Source: Desulfitobacterium chlororespirans DSM 11544
Lineage (GTDB): Bacteria > Bacillota > Desulfitobacteriia > Desulfitobacteriales > Desulfitobacteriaceae
Assembly (NCBI RefSeq): GCF_900143285.1
Contig: NZ_FRDN01000015.1
Span: 62,001 to 126,000, forward strand
Direction of reading: 5' to 3'
Length of the DNA stretch: 64,000 bases
Under the pieces are notes generated by a model that did not search any database, was not told the origin of the DNA, and saw only the letters and a program-made list of their open reading frames with translations. Position 1 is the first letter of the stretch. Every line of letters starts with the position of its first letter. A program made the position numbers and the translations under genes. Shown piece by piece: positions 44,264-52,155 of the stretch.

Positions 44264-44503
44264 TTACTTGCTTGATTCCAGGGCTTTGACAAGCTGATCG
44301 GCACAGGATGTGGTTTTATGGCCGCAGCGGATACCTTTGAGACGCTCTACCACGTCGTCCACCGGCATTCCTTCCACAAGGACCGCTAAAGCCTGCAGAT
44401 TGCCGGGACATCCATTGACGAATTCAACGTCGTATAGTTTGTTTTCCTTTATCTCAAAATGAATATGGCTTGCGCAAACACCTTTTGTTCTATAAGTACT
44501 CAT
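44264..44503 (-). CDS. TSCPD-domain protein (TIGR03905-like)
   Basis: A 79-aa single-domain protein with Cys at YRTKGVCASHI, VNGCPGNLQAL, GIRCGHKTTSCADQL. This is the TSCPD pattern, also found at the C-terminus of some ribonucleotide reductases. A free-standing 80-aa form is common in Clostridia, and its function is unknown; the spaced Cys suggest metal binding. AGGACAG lies before the ATG. Confidence 0.88.
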   Translation of the reverse strand: MSTYRTKGVCASHIHFEIKENKLYDVEFVNGCPGNLQALAVLVEGMPVDDVVERLKGIRCGHKTTSCADQLVKALESSK

Positions 44504-44677
44504 AATCTGTCCTTTCCATGAAATTTTCCAAGAAATTTCTGTGATTTTTAATTCTGTTAGGTGATTTATACTTCAACATCTATTATAATGATTCAATGGA
44601 TATTTGAACAGAAACAAAAACCCTATATAAGGTAATGGTCTTAGCGGTTTTAGCAGCAGTATGATGGGAGTGTACTC

Positions 44678-45856
44678 ATGCAAAAGCAATATCTTCGGCC
44701 GATGGTTATTTTGGTCATCATCCAGTTCCTGGTTATGGTGGGCTTTGGGGTAGTCATTCCCATCCTTCCTTTTTTGATTGGGGAACTGGGCGGAGGAGCC
44801 TTCTCTCTGGGGTTATTTATGTCTGCTTATTCTATTATGCAGTTCTTCTTTGCCCCTTTTTGGGGAAGGCTGTCGGACCGCATCGGCAGACGGCCTGTTC
44901 TATTAATTGGACTTAGTGGTTATGGGATTACCTTTTTCCTCTATGGAATGGCCGGAAATCTACCCCTTCTCATCGCTTTTCGGGCGCTGTCGGGAATAGT
45001 CTCTTCGGCCACTTTGCCTACCGCAATGGCTTATATGGCCGATATAACGGAAGGGACGGAGCGCTCCAAGAGTATGGGGATGCTCGGAGCCGCCATGGGA
45101 TTGGGAATGGTTTTCGGACCGGTCATAGGCGGTTTCCTGGGACATTACAGTTTCACCTTGCCTTTTTACTTTGCAGGGACGTTGGCTTTGCTTGTTCTGC
45201 CCTTTGCCTGGAAGCTGCTGCCCGAAACCCTCAAAGAACCCAACCGGGAACTTAAACCAAGAGTACGCCTTAATCTTGGGGTGATTCGGGATCCTTTATT
45301 TCCATTGTTTATTTTCAATTTCGTTCTCAGCTTTACGATGGCTATGTTTGAAAGCACCTTTACCTTGTTTGCAGCCGAGCGGGTGGGATTCGGGCCCCAA
45401 GAAATGGGCATCGTTTTTATGATTATTGGCATTACCGGTGTGATCGTTCAGGGAATGCTGATTGGCAAGCTGGTCAGGCGCTTTGGGGATGCTAAACCTG
45501 CCAAGCTGGGAGCACTGCTTTGCGCGCTGGCTTTTCTCTGGCTGCTCTGGGCACCTAATGCCGTCCTGCTGGTTCTGGGGACGGTGATATTTATGATCGG
45601 AAACTCCTTTATGGTTCCCACCGGTTCCAGTCTGGTGAGCAAGAACAGCCATACCGGGCAGGGAGCTTCACTCGGTGTATTTCAATCCTTTGGCAGCCTA
45701 GGCCGAATTGCCGGTCCTCTGGTGGGAGGCGGTATCTATGGATTATCCATGAATACCCCCTATGTCATTGGGGCGGCCACCCTGGTTTTGTGCCTGATTT
45801 TCTTTGGCGCCAAGATTCAGGATCGCAAAGCGGGTGAGGCCGGCACTTCAGCTTAG
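44678..45856 (+). CDS. MFS multidrug/tetracycline-type efflux transporter
   Basis: A 392-aa major facilitator with 12 predicted helices of the DHA1 drug:proton antiporter group. The inter-helix motif A is GRLSDRIGRRPVLLIG, and motif C appears as GAAMGLGMVFGPVIGGFLG in helix 5. It is closest in style to TetA(B/P)/Blt-like pumps. There is no adjacent regulator. A GGGAG site precedes the ATG. The substrate cannot be predicted. Confidence 0.93.
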   Translation: MQKQYLRPMVILVIIQFLVMVGFGVVIPILPFLIGELGGGAFSLGLFMSAYSIMQFFFAPFWGRLSDRIGRRPVLLIGLSGYGITFFLYGMAGNLPLLIAFRALSGIVSSATLPTAMAYMADITEGTERSKSMGMLGAAMGLGMVFGPVIGGFLGHYSFTLPFYFAGTLALLVLPFAWKLLPETLKEPNRELKPRVRLNLGVIRDPLFPLFIFNFVLSFTMAMFESTFTLFAAERVGFGPQEMGIVFMIIGITGVIVQGMLIGKLVRRFGDAKPAKLGALLCALAFLWLLWAPNAVLLVLGTVIFMIGNSFMVPTGSSLVSKNSHTGQGASLGVFQSFGSLGRIAGPLVGGGIYGLSMNTPYVIGAATLVLCLIFFGAKIQDRKAGEAGTSA

Positions 45857-45953
45857 GCTGCACCATCGAGTGATGAAAAATAGCAGCAAATAGTGATGTT
45901 TTTGCTCAATATGCAGAGGCGGTCTATTTCCGTTTGTCCACGGAGTGGATAAG

Positions 45954-46076
45954 TCAACTAAACTTCAGATGAAGTTGAAACTTCACCTGAAGCAAGTTTC
46001 CTATATCGGAGGTAGGTAATAAAGCAACTAATGATCCAAAGGAGATCATTAGTGTTAAAGCCTCATATACTTCCAT
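45954..46076 (-). CDS. Holin-like small toxin (Hol_Tox family, type I toxin-antitoxin)
   Basis: A 40-aa gene (ATG 46076, TGA 45956-45954) with the powerful site GGGAGGTGAT. It encodes MEVYEALTLMISFGSLVALL followed by a polar tail. The MxVYEALxLMIxFG opening and a single hydrophobic helix are the signature of the putative holin-like toxins (TxpA/Bsr-like). The mRNA is highly structured: ACTAATGATC / GATCATTAGT inside the coding region and CTTCAGGTGAAG / CTTCATCTGAAG at its end. Overexpression of such peptides damages membranes, and an antisense RNA normally silences them. Confidence 0.8.
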   Translation of the reverse strand: MEVYEALTLMISFGSLVALLPTSDIGNLLQVKFQLHLKFS

Positions 46077-46137
46077 GGCATCACCTCCCTTCGGAGGAAT
46101 GCCGACCGCTCTGCAAGCCTTTTCCGTTGCAAAATTA

Positions 46138-46146
46138 ATTATAGCA
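46138..46146 (-). promoter_or_regulatory. Extended -10 promoter of the holin-like toxin gene
   Basis: The minus strand reads TGCTATAAT (46146-46138), an extended -10, about 60 nt upstream of the toxin ATG. No -35 match is seen. Confidence 0.55.
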
Positions 46147-46150
46147 ATAC

Positions 46151-46175
46151 AAGCACTCTCCGGGGGTGCTTTTTC
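46151..46175 (+). terminator. Plus-strand terminator opposite the toxin promoter (candidate antisense RNA end)
   Basis: AAGCAC-TCTCCGGGG-GTGCTT followed by TTTTC on the plus strand. No plus-strand gene ends nearby (the MFS gene stops about 295 bp earlier), so this fits the 3' end of an RNA antisense to the toxin mRNA and its leader. The remaining sequence of 45857-46302 shows no other gene. Confidence 0.6.
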
Positions 46176-46302
46176 TTATGCCCGAAAAGAGGCGATATTT
46201 AACATACTTCTTAACCACTGGTGCTAAAAGGGGAGAGTGAGTCATATGGATTTAGGGAGACAAGCTCGCAACACGAATTGCCCATAGAAATGAGGTGGCG
46301 CA

Positions 46303-47088
46303 GTGGGGGAGTATGTTAGAGAAGAAGTTTATCCGATCATCCAGGGCCTGGATTTATATCTGGCGAAAGGCAAAGCGATTTCCTATAATTCAGGATCGTT
46401 CAATCAACTTAAATTAAATTTGCGGGAGTATGAGCTTTACTTTAATGAAAGGCGCTGTGAGAATTTTGATATGGTGGGAACTTACCGGCCTTATCATTTT
46501 AATTCAGAAAACTTTGGCCTCTACCTTTATGCGGAAATGTTTGGGATGTACCTCTTAAGTATTCTCAAACAGACCGCTATGACCTTAAGAGAGGCTCATA
46601 CCCTGGCTTTGGATTCTGTTCTCACTCATGTGTCCTTCCATTATCTCATTGAGCGCTACTGTATTTTGCTGGATGATGTAGGAAGGAATAATGAGGGTCT
46701 TTACCCAGCTTATAAAAGAAAGATCTATAGTCAGACCTGGGGCACCCAGGATTGTCTTGAAGAAACCCTGGCCAATGCTTTTGTCTTAAGGGCACACCCA
46801 CACTGGACTGATCAGCAGAAGGACTATATACAATCCGTGTATGCACGGCAAAGGGAAGGATATATTCAAGCCCATAATCTGAATGCTAAGCATTATCAAG
46901 AACTCTACGGTCTTCTGGAAAATCAGCTTAAAGGTCAGAGAAGTGCGCACGAGGTGCCCTCTCTTTATGATTTTGTCCATAAAAACTTACCCTTTCGCTT
47001 TATCGGGCTTCCGGTATATTTGGTCAATGATTGCGGCAAGCTGGAAGAATTTATTCAGATTGTCGAGCTCTTATTTCCACAGATATAG
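46303..47088 (+). CDS. Unrecognised protein with a metallopeptidase-like H-x3-H motif
   Basis: A 261-aa soluble, mostly helical protein; GTG 46303 with GAGGTGG upstream. About residues 107-116 read LTHVSFHYLIER, with His pairs spaced like HExxH but with Val in place of the catalytic Glu, and then CLEETLANAFVLRAH (from about 150), similar to the EExxAN glutamate motif of small zincins. This suggests a metallopeptidase-derived fold, possibly inactive. Another aromatic block (YRPYHFNSENFGLYLY) is conserved-looking. No known family could be assigned and it has no operon partner. Confidence 0.65.
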   Translation: MGEYVREEVYPIIQGLDLYLAKGKAISYNSGSFNQLKLNLREYELYFNERRCENFDMVGTYRPYHFNSENFGLYLYAEMFGMYLLSILKQTAMTLREAHTLALDSVLTHVSFHYLIERYCILLDDVGRNNEGLYPAYKRKIYSQTWGTQDCLEETLANAFVLRAHPHWTDQQKDYIQSVYARQREGYIQAHNLNAKHYQELYGLLENQLKGQRSAHEVPSLYDFVHKNLPFRFIGLPVYLVNDCGKLEEFIQIVELLFPQI

Positions 47089-47148
47089 GAGTGCTTTTAA
47101 ACTTTTGGCTTAATAGAATGAGCAAAACAATAGCTTTAAGTTGAAGAA

Positions 47149-47185
47149 AAAACCGCGTAAGATCGAAATGATTTCACGCGGTTTT
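47149..47185. terminator. Terminator between the 46303 gene and pepT
   Basis: Perfect 10-bp stem AAAACCGCGT / ACGCGGTTTT, with A and T runs suiting both convergent genes. Confidence 0.8.
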
Positions 47186-47243
47186 ATGTCTGAGGCTGTG
47201 TTGAACTGCGGTTGCTTAAATGCTAATCTCGCAAGAAGTGCCT

Positions 47244-48476
47244 TTAATGAGAAGGTTCTTCGGCATAGAGTTCAATAATCTTGAGGATAACCTCGACGGA
47301 TTTTTCCATAGCGAAGGTGGGAATGAATTCATAGCGGCCATGGTAATTATGCCCGCCGGTGAATAGATTAGGGGTAGGCAGGCCCATAAAGGATAAGCGT
47401 GCCCCGTCGGTACCTCCGCGTATAGGCTTGATAAGCGGTTTGACCCCGACAGCCTCCATGGCTTTCTGAGCTTTATCCACAATATGCATCACCGGTTGGA
47501 TTTTTTCTTTCATGTTTTTGTATTGCTCTGTAATCTCAACCTGGAAGCGTCCCGTTCCGTGTTTCTGGTTGAGCTCCTCCGCTAAATTGAGCATGGTCTC
47601 TTTACGCTTGGCAAAGGAGGTTTCATCAAAATCCCGGATAATATAATAAAGGGTGGTCTCCTCCACATCCCCCCGAATATCATTGAGATGATAAAAGCCC
47701 TCATAACCCTCCGTGGCGGCTGGTGTTTCTTGGGGTGGGAGCTTGGCGATGTATTCATTGGCTAAAAGAATGGAGTTAATCATTTTGTTCTTGGCATTGC
47801 CGGGATGAACATTTCTTCCTTTTACTTTCACGATGGCTTTGGCGGCATTAAAGTTCTCGTATTCCAGCTCGCCGATGGGCCCGCCGTCCACGGTATAGGC
47901 AAACTCTGCCCCAAAGCCTGCCACATCAAAATGATCGGCGCCCCGGCCGATCTCTTCATCGGGGGTAAAGGCCACACAGATTTTCCCATGCTCCATCTCC
48001 GGATGTGCAGTCAGATAGGCAATGGCGGTCATGATTTCGGCGATGCCGGCCTTATCATCTGCTCCCAAGAGGGTGGTGCCATCGGTAGTGATCAGGGTTT
48101 TTCCTATGTAATCCAGCAATTCCGGGAAGTCCGCAGGGGAGAGGACCAGATTTTGTTCCGGATTAAGGAGGATGTCCTTACCGTCATAATTCTCGACCAA
48201 CTGTGCTCTGACATGGGCTCCTGAAAAATCAGGACTGGTGTCCATATGGGCGATCAAGCCGATGGCGGGGATCGCCTTAGCCGAATGGGCAGGCAAGGTT
48301 CCGTAAACATAGCCCTCTTGGATGTGAACATCCGGCAAGCCAAGTTCCTTAAGTTCTTGTTCAAGCAGCTGAGCTAAATTCAACTGTTTAGCGGTGCTGG
48401 GAGTGGTTTGGGAATCTTCACTGGATTGGGTGTCGATGGCCACATAGCTAAGAAAACGTTCGATGACACTGGACAT
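47244..48476 (-). CDS. pepT: Peptidase T (tripeptide aminopeptidase)
   Basis: A 410-aa M20B zinc exopeptidase that releases the N-terminal residue of tripeptides. Metal and catalytic motifs are [12 protein letters not shown] (His and Asp), [31 protein letters not shown] (catalytic Glu pair), [16 protein letters not shown], and the C-terminal [13 protein letters not shown] His. The length matches PepT. A GGAGG site precedes the ATG. It is monocistronic and cytoplasmic. Confidence 0.96.
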   Translation of the reverse strand: MSSVIERFLSYVAIDTQSSEDSQTTPSTAKQLNLAQLLEQELKELGLPDVHIQEGYVYGTLPAHSAKAIPAIGLIAHMDTSPDFSGAHVRAQLVENYDGKDILLNPEQNLVLSPADFPELLDYIGKTLITTDGTTLLGADDKAGIAEIMTAIAYLTAHPEMEHGKICVAFTPDEEIGRGADHFDVAGFGAEFAYTVDGGPIGELEYENFNAAKAIVKVKGRNVHPGNAKNKMINSILLANEYIAKLPPQETPAATEGYEGFYHLNDIRGDVEETTLYYIIRDFDETSFAKRKETMLNLAEELNQKHGTGRFQVEITEQYKNMKEKIQPVMHIVDKAQKAMEAVGVKPLIKPIRGGTDGARLSFMGLPTPNLFTGGHNYHGRYEFIPTFAMEKSVEVILKIIELYAEEPSH

Positions 48477-48807
48477 GGTTAAGCCTCCTTGTTTGTTGAT
48501 TAGGGATATTAAATATAAGAATATAGGAAGTGGTCAGCTTTGTTTAAGGTGTATATGCTTAGCTTTTTTGGAGTAAAGTTTTCTGATGGCGGGTCGGAGG
48601 GGGATACCCCTTGATTTCCAGGGATTATAGGGGTGAAGATGAAAATTCGCCGCTTTTGAAATTCAGGCAGCTAGCTTAGTAAAAGTTAAGATCACCGGAT
48701 TTTAAGCTTACGGTCACCTTAGTATGGGCTGACAAGCATTTGCGCTTTTGTCAACAGACCCCAAATGGTAATTTCGCGTGAAAATCCCGTGATGCCAACA
48801 TTTGTCC
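48477..48807. other. Intergenic stretch without a recognised gene
   Basis: No credible coding frame or terminator hairpin is visible in either strand. It contains the pepT leader, an AT-rich pepT promoter region, and a motif TTTTGTCAACAGACCCC near 48755 that resembles some insertion-sequence ends, although no paired end or transposase remnant was found. Confidence 0.4.
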
Positions 48808-48842
48808 TTGAAATACTCAAGTAAGCTATTTAAGATAACTAA

Positions 48843-48955
48843 AAAATAGCCCCCCTGAGCAAGGTTAAAGGCTATTTGGTCAATCCATCTGGCCGCATCT
48901 GCGGGCTAAGTTGCACAACGACTGAGATATTAAAGTATCTCAGCTTTTTCTACTT
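48843..48955 (+). ncRNA. Candidate structured small RNA
   Basis: A plus-strand promoter TTGAAA (48808-48813)-17 bp-TAAGAT (48831-48836) is followed by about 110 nt with three stems. These are AAATAGCC / GGCTATTT, CCGCA / TGCGG, and the terminator CTGAGATA-TTAAAG-TATCTCAG (48922-48943) ending CTTTTTC. No start codon with a ribosome site is present. The mirror transcript is also possible: on the minus strand TATAAT lies just upstream, and AAATAGCC...GGCTATTTTTT would be its terminator. The strand is therefore provisional. Confidence 0.5.
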
Positions 48956-49023
48956 TTATTATAACCCCAAGACAAAAAAATATAAAGGGGATTTCTCAGA
49001 GTGTGTCATTTTTGCCTAATTAC

Positions 49024-49076
49024 TTGACATTTGTCGTGTAAAGCGTTATCTTGTTTTTAAGAACGACAATAGTCGT
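49024..49076 (+). promoter_or_regulatory. blaI promoter with GTCGT/ACGAC operator half-sites
   Basis: TTGACA (49024-49029), 17 bp, TATCTT (49047-49052). Half-sites GTCGT at 49033 (in the spacer), ACGAC at 49063 and GTCGT at 49072 form dyads, including a perfect ACGAC-AATA-GTCGT (49063-49076). The placement fits BlaI-type autorepression. Confidence 0.7.
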
Positions 49077-49098
49077 GCAATGAGAGAGGAGGGTCGTG

Positions 49099-49497
49099 AT
49101 GGTAACGCCAAATAATACCCTTGGCAAAAGTGAATGGCATATCATGGAGAAGCTGTGGGAGCTGGCGCCCCGCACCTATGTGCAGCTCTGTCATGAATTA
49201 AAGGATGATCCGGGCTGGAGCCGCAGTACAGTACAGACTATGCTGGAACGCATGACGGATAAAGGGGTCATTCGCTTTGAAGTGGCAGGGCGGGCCAAGC
49301 AGTACTACCCCAATGTAGCCCGGGATGATGTTGCGGTGGCGGAAGCGCGTTCTTTGCTTGAACGGGCCTTTGCAGGCTCGGCAAGTATGATGATGAGCAC
49401 CTTGGTGCGGAAAAAGCAGCTGACCAAAGAGGAAATCAATGAACTGTACACCATTTTACAGGAAGCGGAGGATAAAAATGATGGCAACAATGATTGA
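49099..49497 (+). CDS. blaI: BlaI/MecI family repressor (module 1)
   Basis: A winged-helix repressor of about 132 aa. The BlaI pattern is clear: LGKSEWHIMEKLWELAPRTYVQLCHELKD, GWSRSTVQTMLERMTDKGVIRFE and GRAKQYYPNV. The C-terminal part contains the region cut by BlaR1 in related systems. GTG 49096 and ATG 49099 are adjacent; ATG is chosen. It overlaps the start of the BlaR1-like gene by 20 bp. Target genes beyond its own operon are unknown, and no beta-lactamase gene is in the window. Confidence 0.92.
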   Translation: MVTPNNTLGKSEWHIMEKLWELAPRTYVQLCHELKDDPGWSRSTVQTMLERMTDKGVIRFEVAGRAKQYYPNVARDDVAVAEARSLLERAFAGSASMMMSTLVRKKQLTKEEINELYTILQEAEDKNDGNND

Positions 49498-51751
49498 AGT
49501 GATCATCAATTCTTCCCTTTTGATTCTCATGGTTATTGTGTTGCGGCGGTTGCTGCGTGGCCGGATTTCCTCCCGTCTGCAATATGCTCTGTGGACGATT
49601 GTGGCACTTCGGCTGCTTCTGCCTTTTTCCCTGTTTGAAAGCCCGATCAGTGTGCTGAACGCTTTGCCCAGGCAGTCCGGTGATTGGGTTACGGTTGTTC
49701 CCACCACTATACCTGATCCTTCTACCCCGCCTGCCCCATTTGCACCGCATACCCCGGCTGATCTTTCTGCTATCCCTGATCCTTTGGCTAATTCCGCTAA
49801 TGGGCCGGCGCCGGCGGGAATTCAGACAGTTCAAAATAGCAATACCGCCAATACTGCCACCACCCCAGCTGCAGCCCATAAGACAAACTACACAACCATG
49901 GCAACTTATTTTTGGTTGGGCGGAATTCTGGTTAGCATCGGGATTTTCCTCACGGCCAATATTCGTTTGAACCGAAGGCTCAGGCTAAGCCGGCAGCAAA
50001 TACATAGTACCTCTTGCCCGCTGCCTGTCTACGTTGCTGAGGGTCTGCCCTCTCCCTGTTTGTATGGGCTGGGGAAGCCTTCCATTTATCTGACCCCTGC
50101 CAGTCTCGCTGGTGAACAGAGAGTGACCCATGTGATTGCCCATGAGCTGACTCATTACCGGCAGGGTGACCACATTTGGTCCTTGGTGCGCGCTTTATGT
50201 CTTTGTATTCATTGGTTTAATCCCTTGGTATGGCTTGCTGTGGTACTATCCCGCCAAGACAGTGAGCTGGCCTGTGATGAGGGGACCCTTCGCCAGCTGG
50301 GTGAAGAAAACCGCCTGGCTTACGGTAAAACCCTCATCGAAATGATGACCGTGTCTCCAAAGCCTGGGGATGTATTCTACTGCGCCACCACCATAACAGG
50401 GGGTAAAAGAGAAATAACAGAGCGCATCAAACGGATCGCTCAGCAGCCGCGCATGCTGAGGACCACCGTGATTGGGGTGCTGCTGATCGCCGTAGTCGCC
50501 ATAGCGGGTACCTTTAGCGGAGCCGATAGTGAACCGGCAACAGGGGAGATTAGCTCTGCGGAAGCCCTCTGGAAAGATCGTACAAACTATCTGGGTGATA
50601 ACTCCGCAGTGGGCCGACTGATTGGTTTGTTGCCTGTACCGGAAGGTTTGCGATATGATCACTTTAAGCTGCATACCGGTGAACAGCCTTATGACATTGA
50701 AATTGTTTACTCAGTTTCTTCTGAGGTACTTAAGCAGTATGATACGGAGGAAACCAGACAAGCCAATCCTTTTCGCCAAAATGCCCTGATCCTGCTGGCC
50801 CTGGTTGATAATGCGGAAGGTGTTCGCGCCACATTAACCGATGGCCAGCGTGAAGTAGGCTTTATCAATGGTCGTGAATGGGCGGATTATACGGTCGGTG
50901 AGGATGTCAGAAATTATGCCGAAAGCCCTGAAAAGTTGCAGGAGCTGATGGACTTTTCCTTCGCCACCGGGGCGGCAACCCAAGTCAGAACGCATATTGA
51001 AGGGGGAACCCTTGTTTATGACAGCCCCGGCATCATCATTGAAGATATTGAAGTTAAGGATGCCGGCAATGTTAAATTTTTCAAAGGAAAAGCCATGCTC
51101 ATCAGCGATCCCAAGCGGGTTAAAGCAGCCGTTACTCAGGAAATCGGAACGGCCGGGGAGAAACTCTCAGATATGGTGAATCGTTCAGGTGCCATTGCCG
51201 GTATCAACGCCGGAGGAGTCTACGATCCCAATGGGGAGGGCAATGGAGCCATTCCCTACGGAATTACGGTGCAGAACGGGGAAGTTGTGTATAACACTAC
51301 CGGGGATGAAGCAGTTGATTTTGTGGGGCTTGATGCCGAGGGCAAACTGATCATTGGAACTATGAAGGCTGCCGAGATTAAAGAAAAGAATATCCAGGAG
51401 GGGGTAGGTTTTTCCCCACCCTTATACAATATGGGGACGCCTTTAGTCAGAGAGGGGGAACTCTCTCTCTCCGGGGACGGCGGCTGGGGGATAGCCCCTC
51501 GTACCGGAATCGGCCAGCGTGCGGACGGGACCCTTATTTTGCTGGTGATCGATGGACGTGATCCTGACTGGAGTATCGGGGCAACTCTAAGAGATATGGC
51601 AAATGTCTTTTTAGAGTATGGTGCTGTGGAAGCGGTTAATCTGAATGGCGGCTCCATGGTGGAGATGGTTTATGATGGCAGGGTCTTGAATAAGGTAAGG
51701 AATATTTTTGGCGAACGGCCTATTCCCACCGGCTTTGTGGTGATGCCTTAA
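49478..51751 (+). CDS. BlaR1-like M56 sensor protease fused to DUF4825 and phosphodiester glycosidase domains
   Basis: A protein of about 757 aa. N-terminal helices and the M56 zinc protease domain are present, with HELTH at residues 222-226 and downstream Glu in DSELACDEGTL. After the fourth helix (VIGVLLIAVVAIAGTFSG) comes a DUF4825-like region (GDNSAVGRLIGLLPVPEGLR) instead of a penicillin-binding domain. It ends with a phosphodiester glycosidase (NAGPA/DUF2233) domain from about 510: AIAGINAGGVYDPN, DGGWGIAPRTGIGQ, LVIDGRDP and AVNLNGGSMVEMV. ATG 49478 behind GCGGAGG. The ectodomain should sense or process a sugar-phosphate ligand outside the cell, signalling to BlaI. Confidence 0.85.
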   Translation: MMATMIEVIINSSLLILMVIVLRRLLRGRISSRLQYALWTIVALRLLLPFSLFESPISVLNALPRQSGDWVTVVPTTIPDPSTPPAPFAPHTPADLSAIPDPLANSANGPAPAGIQTVQNSNTANTATTPAAAHKTNYTTMATYFWLGGILVSIGIFLTANIRLNRRLRLSRQQIHSTSCPLPVYVAEGLPSPCLYGLGKPSIYLTPASLAGEQRVTHVIAHELTHYRQGDHIWSLVRALCLCIHWFNPLVWLAVVLSRQDSELACDEGTLRQLGEENRLAYGKTLIEMMTVSPKPGDVFYCATTITGGKREITERIKRIAQQPRMLRTTVIGVLLIAVVAIAGTFSGADSEPATGEISSAEALWKDRTNYLGDNSAVGRLIGLLPVPEGLRYDHFKLHTGEQPYDIEIVYSVSSEVLKQYDTEETRQANPFRQNALILLALVDNAEGVRATLTDGQREVGFINGREWADYTVGEDVRNYAESPEKLQELMDFSFATGAATQVRTHIEGGTLVYDSPGIIIEDIEVKDAGNVKFFKGKAMLISDPKRVKAAVTQEIGTAGEKLSDMVNRSGAIAGINAGGVYDPNGEGNGAIPYGITVQNGEVVYNTTGDEAVDFVGLDAEGKLIIGTMKAAEIKEKNIQEGVGFSPPLYNMGTPLVREGELSLSGDGGWGIAPRTGIGQRADGTLILLVIDGRDPDWSIGATLRDMANVFLEYGAVEAVNLNGGSMVEMVYDGRVLNKVRNIFGERPIPTGFVVMP

Positions 51752-51813
51752 TTGAGAAAAGTGCAAATGCTGTTTTCATTAACTATCGGTAATTTGACAA
51801 AGGAGGATATATT

Positions 51814-52041
51814 ATGCCCCATATCGCAGTCAGTCTTTATCCCGGACGGGATAGTGATACCAAGCAGGAGATTGCCAACAAGCTGAAAGATTTTATGGTA
51901 AGTGAACTGAACTTTCCCGCCGAGGCCATTTCAGTGTCAATTGCAGAGATTGAACCGGACAGCTTTGTTGAGACAATTCAGCAAAAATATGAAGACAAAG
52001 ATTTGTACATTCCTTCTAAAAGTGTAAAATCTTTGACTTAG
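51814..52041 (+). CDS. Tautomerase, PptA/4-oxalocrotonate tautomerase-like
   Basis: A 75-aa small tautomerase. Met removal would expose the catalytic Pro-1 (MPHIAVSLYPGRD). The MPHI start and the length are closest to PptA (YdcE) rather than the 62-aa 4-OT. The helix SDTKQEIANKLKDFM and the strand AISVSIAEIEPDSF fit the beta-alpha-beta fold. AAAGGAGG precedes the ATG. It lies 62 bp after the fused sensor gene and ends before a strong terminator, so it may be co-transcribed. The substrate is unknown. Confidence 0.88.
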   Translation: MPHIAVSLYPGRDSDTKQEIANKLKDFMVSELNFPAEAISVSIAEIEPDSFVETIQQKYEDKDLYIPSKSVKSLT

Positions 52042-52073
52042 CCAATTTCATTTAAAAAGGCTGTTCTGTAGAG

Positions 52074-52112
52074 CAGACCGATTCCCAATCAAGGGAGTCG
52101 GTCTGTTTTTTT
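52074..52112 (+). terminator. Terminator after the tautomerase gene
   Basis: Perfect 8-bp stem CAGACCGA / TCGGTCTG followed by TTTTTTT. It lies between the two convergent BlaI/BlaR1 modules. Confidence 0.85.
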
Positions 52113-52155
52113 CATAGTTTCCAGGATCTCCGGCTAATACCTGAAAAGTGGGACA

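Noticed and set aside
48740-48775. Insertion-sequence end suggested by TTTTGTCAACAGACCCC
   Set aside because: No matching inverted end, target duplication or transposase remnant was found in the window.
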